Source: Malus domestica (taxonomy: Eukaryota > Streptophyta > Magnoliopsida > Rosales > Rosaceae). Taken from it: 64,000 nt of DNA. Below are positions 62,049 to 64,000 of the stretch, piece after piece. The stretch's first letter is position 1, and every line of letters begins with the position of its first letter. The notes under the pieces were generated by a model. It was not told the origin of the DNA, did no database searches, and was given only the letters and a program-made list of their open reading frames with translations. Position numbers and translations under genes: made by a program. The DNA lies in assembly GCF_042453785.1 (NCBI RefSeq), contig NC_091675.1:20384501-20448500 (forward strand). Reading direction: 5' to 3'.

Positions 62049-64000
62049 ATGCCGACGTCGTCTTCGTTCTCGCTCTTTCTAACGACGATGCTCTGGACGC
62101 TCGCTTCTGCCTTTATGAATCCCCGAACTTTTCTTCAGCTGGGGAGCTCGTCCGGAGCCAGAGGCACTGGCAATTACTTGACGACGGAGGAGTTCTGGTT
62201 CGATCAGACTCTCGACCACTTCTCGCCCTACGACAGCGGCAAATTCCCGCAGCGCTACTACGAATTTCTCGACTACTTCAGAACGCCTGACGGACCCATT
62301 TTTCTCAGAATTTGCGGAGAAGCCGCGTGCAGCGGCATTGCTAACGATTACCTTAGTGTAAGTTCTAATTTTTCAAATTTTTGTGGAAAATTTGTAAATT
62401 TGTAAATGTGGAAGAAAGATTGGATTTTTGGGAATTTAATTGAAGTCCCATTGTGCAGGTGTTGGCTAAGAAGTTTGGGGCAGCTGTGGTTTCGCCTGAG
62501 CATCGATACTACGGAAAAAGCTCTCCTTTCAAATCGCATACAACGGAGAATTTGAGGTACTTGTCATCCAAGCAAGCTCTTTTCGATTTGGCGGTTTTTC
62601 GTGAGTTTTACCAGGCAAGCCCCATTTGTGAAGTTTATGAATTTGTTGTAGATATTTTACCGAATTGAGCATGTTATTTAGTGTTTTCTTTTTATATTTT
62701 ACTTTGTGTGATTATTTGTAGAATTCATTAAATGTGAAGCTGAATAAGACCAAGGGTGAAAATCCATGGTTTGTGTTTGGTGTTTCGTATGCGGGAGCTC
62801 TTAGTGCGTGGTTTCGGGTTAAATTCCCGCATTTGACATGTGGAAGTGTTGCAAGTTCTGCTGTTGTTGGAGCTGTTTATAACTTCACTGAATTTGACCA
62901 GCAGGTGATCACTGTGTTAATTTGGCATTTTCTCCTTTAAGGCAAAAGAATGAGATTGTAGTCGCTTAACTACAACACTCTCCGAATGCAGGTTGGTGAG
63001 TCTGCAGGTCCACAATGTAAAGCTGCACTGCAAGAAACTAATCGTCTTGTTGAACAAAGGCTTGCTACTAACCGGAAAGCAGTAAAGGTGTCGTTTGGTG
63101 CAACGCAGGTTGGATTTTTCATCCTTTTTAGTCACCATTAGTAAATCTGAATCATGATGTACTTCGAAGCACAATCCGGATTCATGCCTGTAGGAGTTTC
63201 TTCTTCACTTCTCACCTTGCATCTTGACCTTAAGTTTGTGTGCAGCTTGATATTGATGATGATTTTATGTATTTTCTGGCCGATGCTGCTGTTACAGCGG
63301 TAAATGTTACTTCTTTCTTAGTTTTGTCACTCAGTTTGCACTCTATCGAACTGGTGGTGATTATTTGTTTAATAATTTGCAGTTTCAATCCGGAATTCCG
63401 GATAAGTTATGCTCCCCTCTTGTTCAAGCAAAGACAAATGAAGAGGATTTGGTGGTATGTTCCTCTTCTCACCTTTCCATTTGGTTCTTTAATTGAAATA
63501 ATCTTGGTCCACTGTGCTCTATATGTAATCACACAGTTATGTTCTATAATGAGCCCTTGGTTACTGAGCTTGTCTTACGGGCAGCATGTTTACCTTGCAT
63601 TGTCCAAATAAATAACCCCTTTATGTCAAATCTCTAACTTCAAACTTAGCAGTAGTATGAAAATTTCATGCGCATTTCCTCTGGTATTCATAGTGTACGC
63701 TGTATAATATTTTCATTTTAAACTTCAGTGAAAAGTAAGAATGATGGGGAAAAAAAAAAAAAAAAAACTATTTCGTAACTTGTAAGCCGTGCCAATAATC
63801 GTGGTTCTTGGACTTAAGCTTTATGAAGATGCCTATATCAAGCTTCTCTAGTTGTGTAATGTTGCTAATGGCAAAAACTTAATCTTCTTGCAGGAAACAT
63901 ATGCTAGATACGTTAAAGATCATTATCTGGGAAGTTTTGGTGTTGATGTCGAAACATATAATCAGAAGCACTTGAAGAATACTGCTATTAGTGAGGGCAG
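62049..64000 (+). CDS. Serine carboxypeptidase S28 (lysosomal Pro-X carboxypeptidase-like), 5' part
   Basis: Secreted or vacuolar serine peptidase that removes C-terminal residues after proline (family knowledge, peptidase S28). Exons: 62049-62357, 62459-62614, 62722-62904, 62992-63108, 63246-63299, 63383-63454 and 63894 to beyond the edge, all in phase. The ATG at 62049 is chosen over one 37 codons upstream because it begins a signal peptide (MPTSSSFSLFLTTMLWTLAS). Seen: FDQTLDHFSPYDSGKFPQRY, GPIFLRICGEAACSG, SPEHRYYGKSSPF, and GVSYAGALSAW with nucleophile Ser177 in GxSxxG. The Asp and His of the triad lie past the window. The intron after 62614 begins GC (CAG|GCAAGC), a GC-AG intron. N-F-T (residues near 210) is a possible glycosylation site. 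No breaks seen. Confidence 0.94.

Overview
This is nuclear DNA of a flowering plant, most likely a woody eudicot of the rose family (apple/pear side). That placement is an inference from split genes with GT-AG introns, AT-rich intergenic DNA, an Au-type SINE and transposon families I associate with Rosaceae. Five host genes or gene parts are recognisable: a KIN-7 kinesin motor (416-2743, minus; runs toward the left edge), a vicinal-oxygen-chelate/glyoxalase-like protein (37257-38091, plus), a double B-box protein of the BBX19 type (54715 to about 55857, plus), the 5' half of a serine carboxypeptidase S28 (62049-64000, plus; cut by the right edge), and a captured fragment of a LysM GPI-anchored protein carried inside a small DNA transposon (13198-13577).

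Most of the window is transposable elements, many with exact boundaries. Left to right: a Copia element just upstream of the kinesin (4353-9062, TSD CGTTG); a 1.4-kb foldback Mutator-like element (10451-11885); a nested cluster at 12648-14521 that includes a PIF/Harbinger-type element with TAA duplications and the LysM fragment; an old Sirevirus-like Copia on the minus strand (about 14764-22390); three copies of a long-TIR repeat (23692, 25336, 51358); a hAT-type element with 8-bp TSDs (25751-26262) nested in one of them; an old L1-type LINE (27655-36285) split by a young minus-strand Copia (28049-33048, TSD GGTTG); a 148-bp MITE with a perfect 9-bp TSD (40558-40705); an Au SINE; and a Ty3/Gypsy chromovirus with 2.65-kb LTRs (42235-51319, TSD TAGTA). 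To the right lie a 1-kb purine-rich block, a second, larger hAT relative (59849-61352) and a 500-bp Mutator-like MITE (61401-61900), both directly upstream of the S28 gene.

The host genes do not form a pathway or operon: microtubule motor, small-molecule metalloenzyme fold, light-signalling regulator and secreted peptidase are unrelated neighbours. What links them is transposon traffic: every complete gene start here has a mobile element within a few hundred bases to about 1 kb upstream.

The most notable observations are (1) a PIF/Harbinger-type element that has captured part of a LysM chitin-receptor-like gene, (2) a Gypsy element with nearly identical LTRs around a body decayed far beyond what its insertion age allows, which suggests mobilisation in trans, (3) two hAT relatives with arrays of ATATCG subterminal motifs, and (4) a BBX19-like gene whose conserved C-terminal exon I cannot find. 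I found no CRISPR, operon or tRNA/rRNA genes, as expected for plant nuclear DNA. All calls are by eye; no alignment or search was run.
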